Positions 1 to 7,266 of a DNA stretch of 11,194 nt are shown piece by piece. The notes under the pieces were generated by a model. It searched no databases. It was not told the DNA's origin and saw nothing but the letters and a program-made list of their open reading frames with translations. Location of the stretch: positions 1 to 11,194 of the forward strand of contig CAMLEO010000240.1 in assembly GCA_946478975.1 (NCBI GenBank), written 5' to 3'. Position 1 is the first letter of the stretch. Every line of letters starts with the position of its first letter. Source of the stretch: an uncultured Steroidobacter sp. Lineage in GTDB: Bacteria; Pseudomonadota; Gammaproteobacteria; Steroidobacterales; Steroidobacteraceae. A program made the translations under genes and the position numbers.

Positions 1-2215
1 CAATGTGTGCACGTCGATCTCGTGTTTCCTCAACGGCGGCGACGAACTGCTCGCTCACAACACGTCCGTGCTCACCGGCGACACGCTCGATGACGTCGAA
101 GCCAGCCCCAATCGCGAACGCCTGCGCGCCGAAGAACTCGCCCCGACCGGCCCTGCCGAAGAGATGCCGCAGGAAATCGAGCCCATGCTCGCGGAACCCG
201 GCGCTCAACTGCAATCCGACGCCGCGTGGTCCTTCGAACCCAAGCTCGATGGCTATCGCATCATCGCCTTTGTCGACGGCGATTCCGTGTATCTGCAATC
301 CCGCCGCGGCCAGGACTACACCGCGATGTTTCCTGAGCTGGTCGCCGAACTGAAAACCCAATGCGTCGGCTCGATGATCCTCGACGGCGAAGTGGTCGCG
401 CTCGACCCCGACGGCCGCCCCAACTTCAACCTGCTGCAGAATCGTGCACAGCTGAAAACATCCAAAGAGCTCGCCGACGCCCAGCGCACGTCGCCGGTGA
501 TCTACATTTGTTTCGATCTGCTGCATTTCGCCGGCATCAACCTGCGTGGCGCGACCTACCAGCAGCGGCGGCGTTACTTGTCGCAATGTTTGCTGCCGAC
601 CAGGCACATCCAGCTGATCCACTCCTCCGACGATGGCGAGCAGCTCCATGAAGCCAGCCTCGCCGCCGGCTTCGAAGGCACCATGGCCAAGCGCAAGGAC
701 AGCACCTATTTCACCGGCCGCCGCTCGGCGGCATGGCTGAAATACAAGGCCGTCAAGACTTCCGAGTTCGTCGTCGGCGGCTTCACCAAAGGCAAAGGTC
801 ATCGCGCCGCCTTGGGTGCACTGCTGCTCGGGTATTGGAAGAAAGACCAGCTGCACTACGTCGGCCACGTCGGCTCGGGCTTCAACGACGAATCGCTCGC
901 ACGCGTGCTCGGCAAAGTTCGTGAGCTCAGGACCACAAAGGTTCCGTTTGTGACCAAGCCGCCGCTCAACGGCCCGGCCACGTGGATCAAACCGACGCTG
1001 GTCGCCGAAGTGAGCTTCGACAGCTGGACCGAAGACGGCCACTTACGCGCGCCGGTGTTCGTTCGTTTACGCGACGACATTGACGTCGAGTCCGTGGTCG
1101 ACGGTCCGGCCAAAAAGAACAAGGCCCGCAGCAAACCCACCGCGAAAGACGAAATCGAGGCCGTGCTCGAACAGCTGGACAGCACATCCAAACAGCTGGA
1201 GCTGGGCGTTGCCGGCACCAAGATCCGGCTGACGAACCTGGATCGGGAATATTGGCCGGCAGTCGACAAATCACCCGCGATCACCAAACGTGAGTATTTG
1301 CGCTACCTCGCCGGCGTGTCGCCCTACATGCTGCCGCATTTGCGTGATCGGCCGCTGACGTTGATCCGCATGCCAGAAGGCATCCACGGCGAACGTTTCT
1401 TCCAGAAACATTGGGACCAGGAGCGCCCGGAGTTCGTCGAGACCGTGACCGTGTTTTCCGAGCACGTCGGCGGTGCTCACGATTACATACTGGCGCACAA
1501 TCTCGCGACCCTGCTGTGGCTGGGCCAGGTCGGAACGTTGGAATTCCACGTCTGGCACTCGCGTGCCAAGGCAGCCTCCGACTGCGTCAGCAACAGCACC
1601 GACTATGCGAGCTCGCTGGCGGCGATGGAGCAATCGGTGCTGAATTATCCGGACTACCTGGTGTTCGATCTCGATCCGTATATTTATTCCGGCCAGGAAG
1701 CGCCCGGCGCCGAGCCTGAGCTCAATCCCAAAGGATTTGCAGTCGGCAAGCGCGTGGCGTTTTGGATCAACGATTTACTCAAGGAGATGTCGTTGCGCGC
1801 GGTGGTGAAAACGTCGGGCAAAACCGGCCTGCACGTGTTCGTGCCCATCGAGCGCACCGTGACATTCGATGAAGCCCGGCAGATCTGTGAAATGGTCGGC
1901 CGGCACGTGCTGAAGGAACATCCGCGCGAGGTCACCATGGAATGGGCGACCCAGAAACGCACCGGCAAAATTTTCATCGACCACAACATGAACGTGCGTG
2001 GTAAGACGCTCAATGTGGCCTATTCCCCCCGCGGAGCGCCGGGGGCGCCGGTGTCCATGCCGCTGACCTGGGACGAACTGGAGGCGGCGGAACCCGGACA
2101 TTTCACATTGCGAAATGTGCTGTCGCGCTTGGAAAGAACCGGGGACCGGTGGCATGATGTTCTCTCGGCGAAACAGAGCCTTGCGAAAGCCTTCAGAAGT
2201 AAAGGTCGAAAATAG
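1..2215 (+). CDS. ligD: DNA ligase D, ligase + polymerase domains (5' partial)
   Basis: Seals and fills double-strand breaks with Ku in bacterial non-homologous end joining. The frame is open through the left edge, so the GTG at 5 need not be the start. Numbering below counts from that GTG. The ATP-dependent ligase domain has motif I KLDGYR with the adenylated Lys80, a FDLLHF strand near 170, motif IV EGTMAK (224-229), motif V WLKYK (244-248) and an OB-fold ending LRAPVFVRLRDD. The primase-like polymerase domain follows from about 405: FDLDP with Asp555/Asp557, SGKTGLHVFV from 604, and third metal Asp659 in FIDHN. The order LIG-POL with an open N-terminus suggests the PE-LIG-POL layout of Pseudomonas LigD. 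Any phosphoesterase domain would lie outside the window. The stop is TAG at 2213-2215, 28 bases before ku. Family assignment is firm; full length is unknown. Confidence 0.95.
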   Translation, partial: NVCTSISCFLNGGDELLAHNTSVLTGDTLDDVEASPNRERLRAEELAPTGPAEEMPQEIEPMLAEPGAQLQSDAAWSFEPKLDGYRIIAFVDGDSVYLQSRRGQDYTAMFPELVAELKTQCVGSMILDGEVVALDPDGRPNFNLLQNRAQLKTSKELADAQRTSPVIYICFDLLHFAGINLRGATYQQRRRYLSQCLLPTRHIQLIHSSDDGEQLHEASLAAGFEGTMAKRKDSTYFTGRRSAAWLKYKAVKTSEFVVGGFTKGKGHRAALGALLLGYWKKDQLHYVGHVGSGFNDESLARVLGKVRELRTTKVPFVTKPPLNGPATWIKPTLVAEVSFDSWTEDGHLRAPVFVRLRDDIDVESVVDGPAKKNKARSKPTAKDEIEAVLEQLDSTSKQLELGVAGTKIRLTNLDREYWPAVDKSPAITKREYLRYLAGVSPYMLPHLRDRPLTLIRMPEGIHGERFFQKHWDQERPEFVETVTVFSEHVGGAHDYILAHNLATLLWLGQVGTLEFHVWHSRAKAASDCVSNSTDYASSLAAMEQSVLNYPDYLVFDLDPYIYSGQEAPGAEPELNPKGFAVGKRVAFWINDLLKEMSLRAVVKTSGKTGLHVFVPIERTVTFDEARQICEMVGRHVLKEHPREVTMEWATQKRTGKIFIDHNMNVRGKTLNVAYSPRGAPGAPVSMPLTWDELEAAEPGHFTLRNVLSRLERTGDRWHDVLSAKQSLAKAFRSKGRK

Positions 2216-2228
2216 ACCGCCCCCGGTT

Positions 2229-2235
2229 GAAAAGG
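2229..2235 (+). promoter_or_regulatory. Ribosome binding site of ku
   Basis: GAAAAGG, 8 bases before ATG 2244. It supports that start over the upstream in-frame codons and over the second in-frame ATG at 2250. Confidence 0.6.
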
Positions 2236-2243
2236 TACCCCTC

Positions 2244-3116
2244 ATGGCCATGCGCTCCATCGGTTCACTGACGATTTCGTTCGGCCTGGTGGCGATTCCA
2301 GTCAAGCTGTACACCGCCACGCAGTCCGCCAACGCTATTTCTTTCAACCTGTTGCACAAGGGATGTGGATCGCGCCTGAAGCAGCAGTACATCTGCCAGA
2401 AAGACGGCCAGGTGGTCGAGCGCGACGACATGGTCAAGGGCTATGAATTCGCCAAGGACCAGTACGTGCAGTTCTCCAGCGAAGAAATCAAACAAATGGA
2501 AGAGATCGGCACGCATACGGTCGAGATCGCGGAGTTCGTGCCCATCGAGTCCATCGATCCGGTGTACTTCGACAAGACCTACTACCTCGCGCCCGATAAA
2601 GGCGGCAACAAACCCTATGGCTTGTTGAATGAAGCGCTGAAGGACACCAAACGTTGTGCCGTCGCGCGCTGGGCCGCTCGCGGCAAGTCATATCTGGTGG
2701 CGCTCCGCCCGGTCGGCGACGTGCTGGTGATGCAACAGTTGCACTTTGCGACCGAAGTGCGCTCCGCCAATGAAGTTGAAGTCGCCAAGCCCGACGTCAA
2801 AGCGCAGGAGCTGAAGCTCGCGAAACAATTGATCGAGCAGCAGACCGCGAACAGCTTCGATCCCACCGCGTATGCCGATGACGTGCGCGTGCGTATCGAA
2901 GCGGCGATTCAGAAAAAGGTCGAAGGCCAGGAGATCTCCCTCGCCGAAGCGCCGCCCGAGACCGGCGGCAAAGTCATCGATCTCATGGAGGCCCTCCGCG
3001 CCAGTCTCGAAAAGACCGAGACGGTCAAGGTCGCCGCCACCAAGCTCGGCCCACGGAAGGCACCGAAGCGAATCGAACAGGCAGAGAAGCCGGCACGCAA
3101 GGCCAGCAAGCGCTGA
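2244..3116 (+). CDS. ku: Ku protein, non-homologous end joining
   Basis: Encodes 290 residues of the bacterial Ku family, a homodimeric ring that threads onto double-strand DNA ends and recruits LigD. The N-terminus MAMRSIGSLTISFGLVAIPV is the usual first beta-barrel strand. Further family signatures are CGSRLKQQYICQKDG, VKGYEFAKDQYV, IDPVYFDKTYYLAP with KPYGLL, and a lysine/arginine-rich tail (KRIEQAEKPARKASKR) typical of the DNA- and LigD-interacting C-terminus. ATG 2244 is chosen because family homology begins there and GAAAAGG at 2229-2235 lies 8 bases upstream. The same frame is open back to 2115, inside ligD, but that extension has no Ku similarity. The 28-base gap to ligD means the two are almost certainly co-transcribed. 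Length is normal for the family. Confidence 0.96.
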   Translation: MAMRSIGSLTISFGLVAIPVKLYTATQSANAISFNLLHKGCGSRLKQQYICQKDGQVVERDDMVKGYEFAKDQYVQFSSEEIKQMEEIGTHTVEIAEFVPIESIDPVYFDKTYYLAPDKGGNKPYGLLNEALKDTKRCAVARWAARGKSYLVALRPVGDVLVMQQLHFATEVRSANEVEVAKPDVKAQELKLAKQLIEQQTANSFDPTAYADDVRVRIEAAIQKKVEGQEISLAEAPPETGGKVIDLMEALRASLEKTETVKVAATKLGPRKAPKRIEQAEKPARKASKR

Positions 3117-3142
3117 GGGCTCAGGGAACAGCGGGTACCGGT

Positions 3143-3167
3143 CGTCCCTTGGTAATTCCCAAGGACG
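3143..3167 (+). terminator. Bulged hairpin after ku, possible attenuator/terminator
   Basis: CGTC-C-CTTGG (3143-3152) pairs with CCAAGGACG (3159-3167), giving 9 base pairs with one bulged C and a TAATTC loop, 26 bases after the ku stop. No T-run follows, so it is not a classical intrinsic terminator. It could act as a weak terminator, an RNA end-protector or nothing. It is the only structured element in the 93-base gap between ku and the next gene. Confidence 0.3.
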
Positions 3168-3209
3168 CCGCACTCCGCTCTTCCTCTCACCCTCGTTCTC
3201 GCTTCCCTC

Positions 3210-4052
3210 GTGCAAACGTTCAGCGTTCAAGATGTCGAACGTGTATTGCGCTTATCGCGCAGTACCATCCGCGGGCTGATCAAAACCGGCTTCGTGCAGC
3301 CTGCTCGCGGGCCCAAGCGGCAGCTGCTGTTTTCCTTCCAGGATCTGATCGTCTTGCGGGCGGCGCGGGCGTTGCTCGAAGCAAAGATTTCTCGCCGGCG
3401 AATCACGCGATCTTTGGAGGATCTGCGACGCCGCTTGCCGGAGCAGATGCCGTTGTCCGGGTTGAGCATCAGTGCCGTCGGCGATCGCGTGGTCGTGCGC
3501 GATGGCAAGAATCACTTCCAAGTCGATGATGGGCAATACGTGCTCGGGCTCGATGTGAGCGTCGAGAACGGCGTCCTGCGCGTCGTCGAGCACAAACAGA
3601 AGATCGAGCCGGAGCCGCCGGCGGCGGAAACGGCCGAAGAATGGTTCGACAAGGCGCTGCCTCTCGAAGACACCGACCCAAAAGCCGCGCAGGCGGCGTA
3701 TGAGCAGGCTGTGCAGCTGGATCCCACCTACTCGGCTGCCTGGATCAATCTCGGTCGTTTGTTACATACGACTCATGATGAGAAGAATGCCGAGCTGGTT
3801 TACCGGCGGGCCCTGCAGGAATGCGGGGCTGATGCGGTTCTGCTGTTCAACCTCGGCGTCGTTTTGGAAGACCTGGGGAAACTCGACGAAGCGATCGACG
3901 CGTACCAGCGCGCGATCACCGAAGATCCAACGCTCGCGGACGGGCATTTCAACCTGGCGAGATTGTATGAAGCGCAGGGCAAGGAGCAGCATGCCCTGAG
4001 ACATCTCGGGCAGTATCGAAGGTTGGTCAATTCGAGTGACGGTGCTCGCTGA
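3210..4052 (+). CDS. MerR-type HTH regulator with C-terminal TPR repeats
   Basis: Encodes 280 residues. Residues 4-65 form a MerR-like winged helix-turn-helix: FSVQDVERVLRLSRSTIRGL, then a wing and the SFQDLIVLRAARAL helix. Residues 83-127 are beta-rich (ISAVGDRVVVRDG, YVLGLDVSVENG). Residues 143-272 hold about four TPR units, the clearest being 209-242 (LFNLGVVLEDLGKLDEAIDA) and 243-272 (FNLARLYEAQGK). A DNA-binding head on a protein-binding TPR tail suggests a transcriptional regulator controlled by a protein partner; target and partner are unknown. GTG 3210 is the only usable start: an in-frame TAA sits at 3153 and no other ATG, GTG or TTG lies between. No Shine-Dalgarno is visible. The gene is co-directional with ligD-ku, so it may regulate end joining (inference only). 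Its last 26 bases overlap the convergent kinase gene. Confidence 0.85.
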   Translation: MQTFSVQDVERVLRLSRSTIRGLIKTGFVQPARGPKRQLLFSFQDLIVLRAARALLEAKISRRRITRSLEDLRRRLPEQMPLSGLSISAVGDRVVVRDGKNHFQVDDGQYVLGLDVSVENGVLRVVEHKQKIEPEPPAAETAEEWFDKALPLEDTDPKAAQAAYEQAVQLDPTYSAAWINLGRLLHTTHDEKNAELVYRRALQECGADAVLLFNLGVVLEDLGKLDEAIDAYQRAITEDPTLADGHFNLARLYEAQGKEQHALRHLGQYRRLVNSSDGAR

Positions 4053-5760
4053 GAAGCGCCTGCTCCAGCACAGCGGCTTCCACGGGCTTGACCAGGTGAG
4101 CATCGAAACCAGCAGCCGCGGACTGCTGCCGGTCTTCGACCTGGCCATAGCCGCTGAGTGCGACCAGGCGAATCGGTCGAGCATTCAGTTTCAGGCGCCG
4201 GGCGACTTCATACCCATCCATTTCCGGAAGGCCGATATCCAGCAGCACGATGTCCGGCTCGAAGGACTGTGCCAGATCGAGCGCTGCGCTCGCAGAGTAC
4301 GCGGCCCTGGCGTCGTGACCTTCGAGCTGCAGTATCAAAACCAATGAATCCGCGGCATCCCGGTTGTCGTCGACGACCAGGATCTTGCGACCCGTCGCAG
4401 GAGCGGGCGCGACGGCTTCTGCGTCCACCGCAGGTGCCTCGGCAAGCGGCAAGCGAAACTCGATAGCGGTGCCCTGCCCCACGCCGGCGCTGAATGCGCG
4501 AACACAGCCGCCGTGCATCTCGATCAGCTGTTTACAAATCGCCAGCCCGATGCCCAGGCCGCCTTGCGAACGATCTGCCGGCCGCTCGCTCTGCGCGAAC
4601 AGATCGAACATTCGGGGCATGAAATCGGGGGCGATGCCCGAGCCGTTGTCCGCGATCTCCACCACCACCGACGCACCGTCGACGTAGCGCCGCAGCCGTA
4701 TTTCACCGCCCACTTGAGTGTACTTGGCCGAGTTGATCAGCACGTTTGCAAAACACTGCGCCAGCCTGATCTTGTCCGCGTCGACGTAGAGCGGCGCTGG
4801 GTTTGGGACCACCACCAGCTGCTGCGATTTATCGCGAATCAGCGGGTGTGCCGTCTCGATTGCAGCTTCGATGCAGCTTTCGACATTCGTGACTTCGCGC
4901 CGCAGAGCAATCCGCCCCTGCGTGATGCGCGCGACATCGAGCAGATCGTCCAGCAGACGCGACAAATGCGTGACCTGACGATCAATCATCGCGATCAATC
5001 CGCGGGCTCTATCATTGCCCATGACGAGGCGCGACAGGCCTTGTGCAGCGTTGCTGATCGGCGCCACGGGATTACGCAGCTCATGCCCGAGCATCGCGAG
5101 AAACTCGTCCTTGCGTCGGTCGGCCTGCTCCAGCGCCTGCTGCAAGTTGCGCAGCTCCGTCACGTCGGTGTTGGTGCCGAACCAGCGCACCACCTGTCCG
5201 GATGCGTCGCGAATCGGCACCGCTCGCGACAGGAACCAGCGGAACTTGCCGTCCTTGCCGCGCAGGGGGAACGTATCTTCCCAAGGCGTGCCCGTTTCCA
5301 AGCAGTGCTGCATATGAGCGAGCACGCGCGGCAGATGCTCTGGGTCGTGCACCAACTGCCAGCCGACATCTCGCATCTGCTCCGACGTGGTGCCCGTATA
5401 CTCGTACCAGCGATCGTTGTACCAGCGGGCGTTGCCCAGCTCATCGCAGGTCCAGGCGAACTGATCGATGTTGTTCGCCAGCTCACGAAAGCGCTGCTCG
5501 CTTTCGGCCAGGCGTTCTTGCGCTACGACGCGCTCGGTGACTTCCTGCACCACGCCGACCATCCGGGCGGGACGATCGCCGTCGAAGTACACGCGCCCCG
5601 TGGCCTCAACCCATCGAGTGATGCCGTCGATCCGGTTGGTCACTCGATACAACGCTGCGTAGATGTGATCGCCCGCAGGATCGAAAGACTTTTCTATCGC
5701 CAACCGGGTGCTCGCCAGGTCGTCCGGATACAACTGCGAGAAGAAGGCGGCGACTTTCAT
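4027..5760 (-). CDS. Hybrid histidine kinase, C-terminal half (PAS-HisKA-HATPase-REC)
   Basis: Second half of a gene split by a frameshift near 5808. The frame stays open upstream of 5760, but protein similarity starts only at about 5808 (WDERTYEIWG, inside a PAS domain). ATG 5760-5758 is the first plausible independent start and overlaps the TGA of the upstream half. From it the product has 577 residues. In reconstructed full-length numbering: end of PAS3 to about 530, PAS4 540-655, HisKA with phospho-accepting His678 in LGHELRNP, HATPase with N-box NVLINSAKYT (791-800), DNGSGIAP (823-830) and GGLGIGLAICK (852-862), then a receiver with Asp916/917, Asp960 in LLDIGLPEMDG and Lys1010 in LVKPV. 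All catalytic motifs are intact. No transmembrane segment is seen, so it is probably cytosolic. Either it is expressed by reinitiation or the break is a mutation or sequence error. The substrate regulator is unknown. Confidence 0.8.
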   Translation of the reverse strand: MKVAAFFSQLYPDDLASTRLAIEKSFDPAGDHIYAALYRVTNRIDGITRWVEATGRVYFDGDRPARMVGVVQEVTERVVAQERLAESEQRFRELANNIDQFAWTCDELGNARWYNDRWYEYTGTTSEQMRDVGWQLVHDPEHLPRVLAHMQHCLETGTPWEDTFPLRGKDGKFRWFLSRAVPIRDASGQVVRWFGTNTDVTELRNLQQALEQADRRKDEFLAMLGHELRNPVAPISNAAQGLSRLVMGNDRARGLIAMIDRQVTHLSRLLDDLLDVARITQGRIALRREVTNVESCIEAAIETAHPLIRDKSQQLVVVPNPAPLYVDADKIRLAQCFANVLINSAKYTQVGGEIRLRRYVDGASVVVEIADNGSGIAPDFMPRMFDLFAQSERPADRSQGGLGIGLAICKQLIEMHGGCVRAFSAGVGQGTAIEFRLPLAEAPAVDAEAVAPAPATGRKILVVDDNRDAADSLVLILQLEGHDARAAYSASAALDLAQSFEPDIVLLDIGLPEMDGYEVARRLKLNARPIRLVALSGYGQVEDRQQSAAAGFDAHLVKPVEAAVLEQALLSEHRHSN

Positions 5761-7115
5761 CGGCCCCGCGGGCTCGATACCCCAGATTTCGTAAGTGCGC
5801 TCGTCCCAACCAGGGTGTCGCTGGGGATGTCCCAGTCGAATGTGCCCAGACGCGCCGCGCGCTTCGCCAGCAGCAACCTTTCCTGGCTGTCGCTCAGGTC
5901 GCGCTCGGCGCGCAGCCGTTCGGTTATATCCAAAACCACACCCACGCCCTGAGCGGGTGCCCCGCGCTCGTCGAAAATAAAACTGCCGAACAGCTCGATC
6001 CACACGGGCGAGCCGTCCTTGCGGACATAACGTTTCTGCAACGAGTAGTGCGGCATTTCGTGGCCGAGCACTCGCGCAGCCAGTGCCTGGTCCTTCGCCA
6101 GGTCCTCCGGGTGGGTCAGCTCCTGCCAGGTCTTTTGCTGAATCTCCTCGAGCGTATAGCCCAGCATTTTGCAAAGCATTGCATTCGCATATTGAATGCG
6201 GCCATTGAGGGCCGCATGCATGACACCCACGGGCGCGTGTTCGAGCAACGTGCGATAGCGTGATTCGCTCGCACGCAGCGCTGCCTCCGCGGCGCGCCGA
6301 TCAGTCACTTCGGCAGACGAAATGACCAACGTTTCCTCGGAGATCTTATAGATCGTGACGCGCAGGTCTGCATCCCGAATCCGGGTCTCATAGCGCGCCG
6401 GCGCACCGGATTCGAGAACCTGTGCGCACAAGGGGATTGTTTGTAATGCACGCTCCGGCAACACCACGCTCAGGCGCTGCCCCATCAGTCGCTCGCGCGC
6501 GATTCCCAGCACCTGCTCGGCATTGCGGTTCGCGTCCCGATAGATCAGGTCGACCACCTTGCCCCGGGAGTCGCGCTCCGCTGTGACGATGACCGCAGCC
6601 TGGTCCGGGTGATCGAACAGCGCTCGCGACTCTGCTTCGTGATTGGCTCGCTTCACGGAGTTGCGCAGGCGCTGCCTGAACAACTCGATCAGCACCGCGA
6701 CTTTGCTCCTCAGTATCTCCGGGACGACTGGCACGGACAGATAATCGATGGCGCCGACCTCGTAGCCCCTGAACTGGTCGAGCTGTGAAATATGAACGCC
6801 GGTGACGAAAATGATCGGCGTCCGCTCGAGACGAGGATGGGTGCGAATCAGCCGCGCGAGCTCGATTCCATCCATGCCCGGCATGGCCACGTCGAGCAGG
6901 ATGGCCGCGAACTCCTGCTGTAACAAACGTTCGAGAGCCTCGTTGCCGGACAAAGCGCGCACACACCGCACGCCCAGACCCGACAGGATGGCCTCGTAGG
7001 TGAGCAGGCGCGCCGGTTGGTCGTCGACCATCAAGATCGACTCGCGCACTTCAGCGCCGACCGCAGCGGCCGGAACCGGACGCCTGCGTTCGTCGGAGCC
7101 GATCAAATCATTCAT
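5757..7115 (-). CDS. Hybrid histidine kinase, N-terminal half (REC-PAS-PAS)
   Basis: Encodes 452 residues as written, of which about 436 are authentic. The last 16, after SDTLV, are out of frame and end at TGA 5759-5757. Residues 26-147 are a receiver domain with acidic pocket Asp31/Asp32, phospho-acceptor Asp75 in LLDVAMPGMDG and Thr105. The usual Lys-Pro is replaced by Val128-Pro129 (YLSVPVVPEIL). Residues about 163-275 form a divergent PAS domain. Residues 285-408 form a canonical PAS/PAC (RYRTLLEHAPVGV to VLDITERL), and a third PAS begins near 409 and is interrupted. ATG 7115 has no strong Shine-Dalgarno but lies about 45 bases from a predicted transcription start. Joined to the downstream frame it gives REC-PAS4-HisKA-HATPase-REC, 1029 residues, a common proteobacterial architecture. 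Alone it has no output domain. Confidence 0.8.
   Translation of the reverse strand: MNDLIGSDERRRPVPAAAVGAEVRESILMVDDQPARLLTYEAILSGLGVRCVRALSGNEALERLLQQEFAAILLDVAMPGMDGIELARLIRTHPRLERTPIIFVTGVHISQLDQFRGYEVGAIDYLSVPVVPEILRSKVAVLIELFRQRLRNSVKRANHEAESRALFDHPDQAAVIVTAERDSRGKVVDLIYRDANRNAEQVLGIARERLMGQRLSVVLPERALQTIPLCAQVLESGAPARYETRIRDADLRVTIYKISEETLVISSAEVTDRRAAEAALRASESRYRTLLEHAPVGVMHAALNGRIQYANAMLCKMLGYTLEEIQQKTWQELTHPEDLAKDQALAARVLGHEMPHYSLQKRYVRKDGSPVWIELFGSFIFDERGAPAQGVGVVLDITERLRAERDLSDSQERLLLAKRAARLGTFDWDIPSDTLVGTSALTKSGVSSPRGR
5806..5810 (-). other. Frameshift junction inside the hybrid kinase gene
   Basis: On the minus strand the upstream frame reads acc ctg gtt ggg, while the kinase frame reads tgg gac gag from 5808. 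Base 5808 is shared by the two codons, so one base is missing relative to an intact gene. Protein similarity crosses exactly here: DWDIPSDTLV in one frame continues as WDERTYEIWGIEPAGP in the other, as in an undamaged PAS domain. Adding one base gives 1030 codons with no stop until TGA 4029-4027. There is no canonical slippery heptamer or long homopolymer. Confidence 0.8.
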
Positions 7116-7153
7116 TGTTCAGAACGAACCCGCCAGAGCTGCCAGCAAAACGG

Positions 7154-7197
7154 GCACGTTGGAATAATTATAAAGCCGCGCGCCCGGACCAACGTGC
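7154..7197. repeat. Perfect 9-base inverted repeat over the kinase promoter
   Basis: GCACGTTGG at 7154-7162 and CCAACGTGC at 7189-7197 are exact reverse complements separated by 26 bases, centred near 7175. The right arm covers the expected -35 position and the left arm the expected transcription start of the promoter at 7167-7172. This geometry suits an operator pair for a dimeric repressor, or a hairpin at the RNA 5' end. The regulator is unknown. Confidence 0.55.
7167..7195 (-). promoter_or_regulatory. Predicted sigma-70 promoter of the hybrid kinase gene
   Basis: A perfect TATAAT lies on the minus strand at 7172-7167, an A/T island in GC-rich DNA. The -35 position at a 17-base spacing reads ACGTTG (7195-7190), a poor match to TTGACA. 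That would suit a promoter needing an activator. Predicted start near 7160, leaving a leader of about 45 bases before ATG 7115. Confidence 0.5.
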
Positions 7198-7223
7198 AAT
7201 GCGCCCCTGAACACGGTGGTTCC

Positions 7224-7259
7224 CCTGGCGCTGAACTTTTTGCAAAACTTCAGGCCGGG
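7224..7259 (-). terminator. Stem-loop after the flavin oxidoreductase operon
   Basis: CCTGGC-G-CTGAACTTTT (7224-7240) and AAAACTTCAGGCCGGG (7244-7259) can pair as a long stem with a three-base loop, one bulge and one or two mismatches, beginning 7 bases past the stop of the last operon gene. No T-run follows on the minus strand, so it may stabilise the RNA end or terminate weakly. It separates the operon from the kinase promoter. Confidence 0.4.
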
Positions 7260-7266
7260 CTGATGA

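Noticed and set aside
2115..2243. Longer Ku start inside ligD
   Set aside because: The 43 extra residues have no Ku similarity, and a ribosome site precedes ATG 2244.
5800..5820. Programmed -1 frameshift site
   Set aside because: Considered as the reason for the two kinase frames, but there is no X-XXY-YYZ slippery heptamer and no obvious downstream stimulatory structure. A single-base loss is simpler.
4513..5952. 479-codon open frame on the plus strand
   Set aside because: It lies wholly antisense to the kinase, whose HisKA/HATPase/PAS motifs are unmistakable. Its translation resembles no family; long antisense frames are usual in GC-rich coding DNA.
5809..6174. Upstream part of the kinase-half frame, beginning at TTG 6174
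   Set aside because: Here the other frame encodes a clear PAS domain, so this stretch is out-of-frame translation. Authentic similarity begins at 5808.
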